Positions 62,840 to 64,000 of a DNA stretch of 64,000 bases are shown here, one piece after another (the stretch's first letter is position 1; each line of letters opens with the position of its first letter). The DNA is from Bacteroidaceae bacterium. GTDB taxonomy: Bacteria > Bacteroidota > Bacteroidia > Bacteroidales > Bacteroidaceae. A model generated the notes under the pieces. That model made no database searches. It saw only the letters and a list, made by a program, of their open reading frames with translations, and had not been told where the DNA came from. The stretch covers positions 1 through 64,000 of the forward strand of contig JAFYPH010000048.1 of NCBI GenBank assembly GCA_017547585.1. Direction: 5' to 3'. Position numbers and translations under genes: made by a program.

Positions 62840-64000
62840 ATGCAACGTAATAAAAAATCCCTTAAGATTAAGAATAGTGATAACTACGGCCTTGAGCGCA
62901 TTTCAATGATTGCCGAATTTGATGGCAACGAAGAGGAGTTGTTCAAACTCGATTTTGGAGGCGTTCTTCCTGTCCTTCCCCTGCGCAATATGGTTCTTTT
63001 CCCAACAGCGGTGCTTCCCGTTTCGGTGGGAAGAGCCTCTTCTTTGCAGCTTGTACGCGAGGTGTACGAGAACAAAGGTTACGTAGCGGTAGTGTGCCAG
63101 AAAGACCCCGACGTCGAGGCACCGCAACAAAAGGACATCTACAAGATTGGTACCGTAGCAAAAATCATAAAGCTGCTCGAAATGCCAGGCGGCACTTTCA
63201 CTGCTATTTTGCAGGGCCTGCAGCGTGTAAAGATTAAAAGACTCACACGACTCACCCCCTATCTGCGTGGTTCCATTGAGCGTCAGGAGGAGATTCTCCC
63301 CAAAAAGAATGACGAGGAGTATCTTTCACTGATTAAGGATTGCCGCGAGACGGTGATAAGAACAATGGAGCTCACCGAAGGCACTCCGGCCGAGGCTATC
63401 CACGCAATAAAGAATCTGCAGAGTGGAATTTCGCTTGTAAACTATCTTTGTCTCAGTTGCGAGATTACTGTGGAAGAGAAGATTAAGCTCCTTAACGAGG
63501 ATTCTCTTCTCGAGAAGGCATTTGCTGTGCTGAAGCACCTTAAAAAGGAGCTTGCAGCCGCTGAACTGCGCGAGAAGATACGCATAAAGACACACGTTGA
63601 GCTTGACAAGCAGCAGAGAGAGTATTTCCTGAACCAGCAGATAAAGAACATTCAGCAGGAGCTTGGCGCGGTAAACACCGTCGAGAACGATGCTTATGAA
63701 TTGCGTCTGAAGGCAGGAGACAAATATTGGGAGGAGGAGCCTTCGGATGTATTCGAGCGCGAGGTACGCAAGCTGGAGCGTCTGAACATTCAATCGCCCG
63801 ACTACAATGTACAGCTTAACTATCTGCAGGTAATGCTCAGCCTCCCCTGGAGCTGGTACAGCAAGGACAATCTCGACATAAACAATGCAAAGGTGGTACT
63901 CGACAGAGACCACTATGGAATGGAGAAGGTGAAGGAGAGAATCCTTGAGCATCTTGCAGTTATCAAACTGCGCGGAGACTTGAAAGCTCCTATCCTTTGC
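62840..64000 (+). CDS. lon: ATP-dependent Lon protease, N-terminal part
   Basis: This AAA+ protease degrades misfolded and regulatory proteins. The window holds 387 codons and then ends. They cover the LON substrate-binding domain (about 35-230; LPVLPLRNMVLFPTAVLPVSV) and the coiled middle domain (QQREYFLNQQIKNIQQELG), and run to LKAPILC. That is directly before the expected Walker A (GPPGVGKT), so the ATPase and the Ser-Lys protease parts lie beyond 64000. The N-terminal 34 residues are charged and a little longer than in E. coli. The start is the ATG at 62840. Confidence 0.93.
   Translation, partial: MQRNKKSLKIKNSDNYGLERISMIAEFDGNEEELFKLDFGGVLPVLPLRNMVLFPTAVLPVSVGRASSLQLVREVYENKGYVAVVCQKDPDVEAPQQKDIYKIGTVAKIIKLLEMPGGTFTAILQGLQRVKIKRLTRLTPYLRGSIERQEEILPKKNDEEYLSLIKDCRETVIRTMELTEGTPAEAIHAIKNLQSGISLVNYLCLSCEITVEEKIKLLNEDSLLEKAFAVLKHLKKELAAAELREKIRIKTHVELDKQQREYFLNQQIKNIQQELGAVNTVENDAYELRLKAGDKYWEEEPSDVFEREVRKLERLNIQSPDYNVQLNYLQVMLSLPWSWYSKDNLDINNAKVVLDRDHYGMEKVKERILEHLAVIKLRGDLKAPILC

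Overview
The window looks like a chromosomal segment of an anaerobic gut-type member of the Bacteroidales (Bacteroidota). The evidence is the promoter style (TAnnTTTG -7 boxes, some with a TTTG -33 box about 20 bp upstream), many short-signal lipoproteins, secreted S41 and S9 peptidases, a fasciclin-domain lipoprotein, a DUF4369/thioredoxin-like lipoprotein, and a complete [FeFe]-hydrogenase with its maturases. No rRNA, tRNA or CRISPR array was recognised. Genus and species cannot be fixed from the sequence alone.

Layout. 1-141: 3' end of an IS3-family element. 166-5714: divergent hydrogen module, hydE-hydG-hydF on the minus strand against a group-B-like hydA on the plus strand. 5750-13639: GH20 hexosaminidase, secreted TonB-C protein, an 84-bp tandem repeat carrying promoter motifs, inositol-monophosphatase-like enzyme, Xaa-Pro aminopeptidase coupled to a GDPD-like lipoprotein, an unknown protein, TspO and a CbpA-like DnaJ. 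13836-19940: envelope lipoproteins (a degenerate 5'-nucleotidase-like protein, a fasciclin protein, unknowns) and a membrane-anchored TIR protein. 20059-30437: ligA, dapA, a 2-hydroxyacid dehydrogenase, a TIGR02757 protein, a tricorn-like protease and a malic enzyme/PTA fusion. 30513-46370: mostly minus strand, with a ThuA lipoprotein, an S9 peptidase, the aspD/aspT aspartate-alanine module, a TPR protein, pgk, nth and pheS, then murB, an MBL hydrolase and an ADP-ribosylglycohydrolase/tyrosine-phosphatase fusion. 47521-56400: a compact phage-derived cassette in two divergent operons (large terminase plus three small proteins; probable scaffold, major capsid protein, connector-like and small proteins), followed by an S24-type repressor. 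57105-64000: a redox-dead thioredoxin-like lipoprotein, an operon of DUF3298 lipoprotein, rsmG and an MBL hydrolase, a second promoter-repeat array, a YtxH/YqjE/coil trio, panB, and lon cut by the window end.

How the genes fit together. The hydrogenase and its three maturases are sufficient in principle to build an H-cluster enzyme. AspT (antiporter) plus AspD (decarboxylase) form the known aspartate-in/alanine-out proton-consuming cycle. Malic enzyme, Pgk and the hydrogenase fit a fermentative metabolism.

The two least explained parts are (i) the terminase/capsid cassette, which lacks a recognisable portal, integrase, tail or lysis gene and contains a three-member paralogous family; and (ii) a promoter-associated repeat family with conserved GC-rich borders and variable palindromic cores, found upstream of hydA, an inositol-monophosphatase-like gene and a DUF3298 gene.
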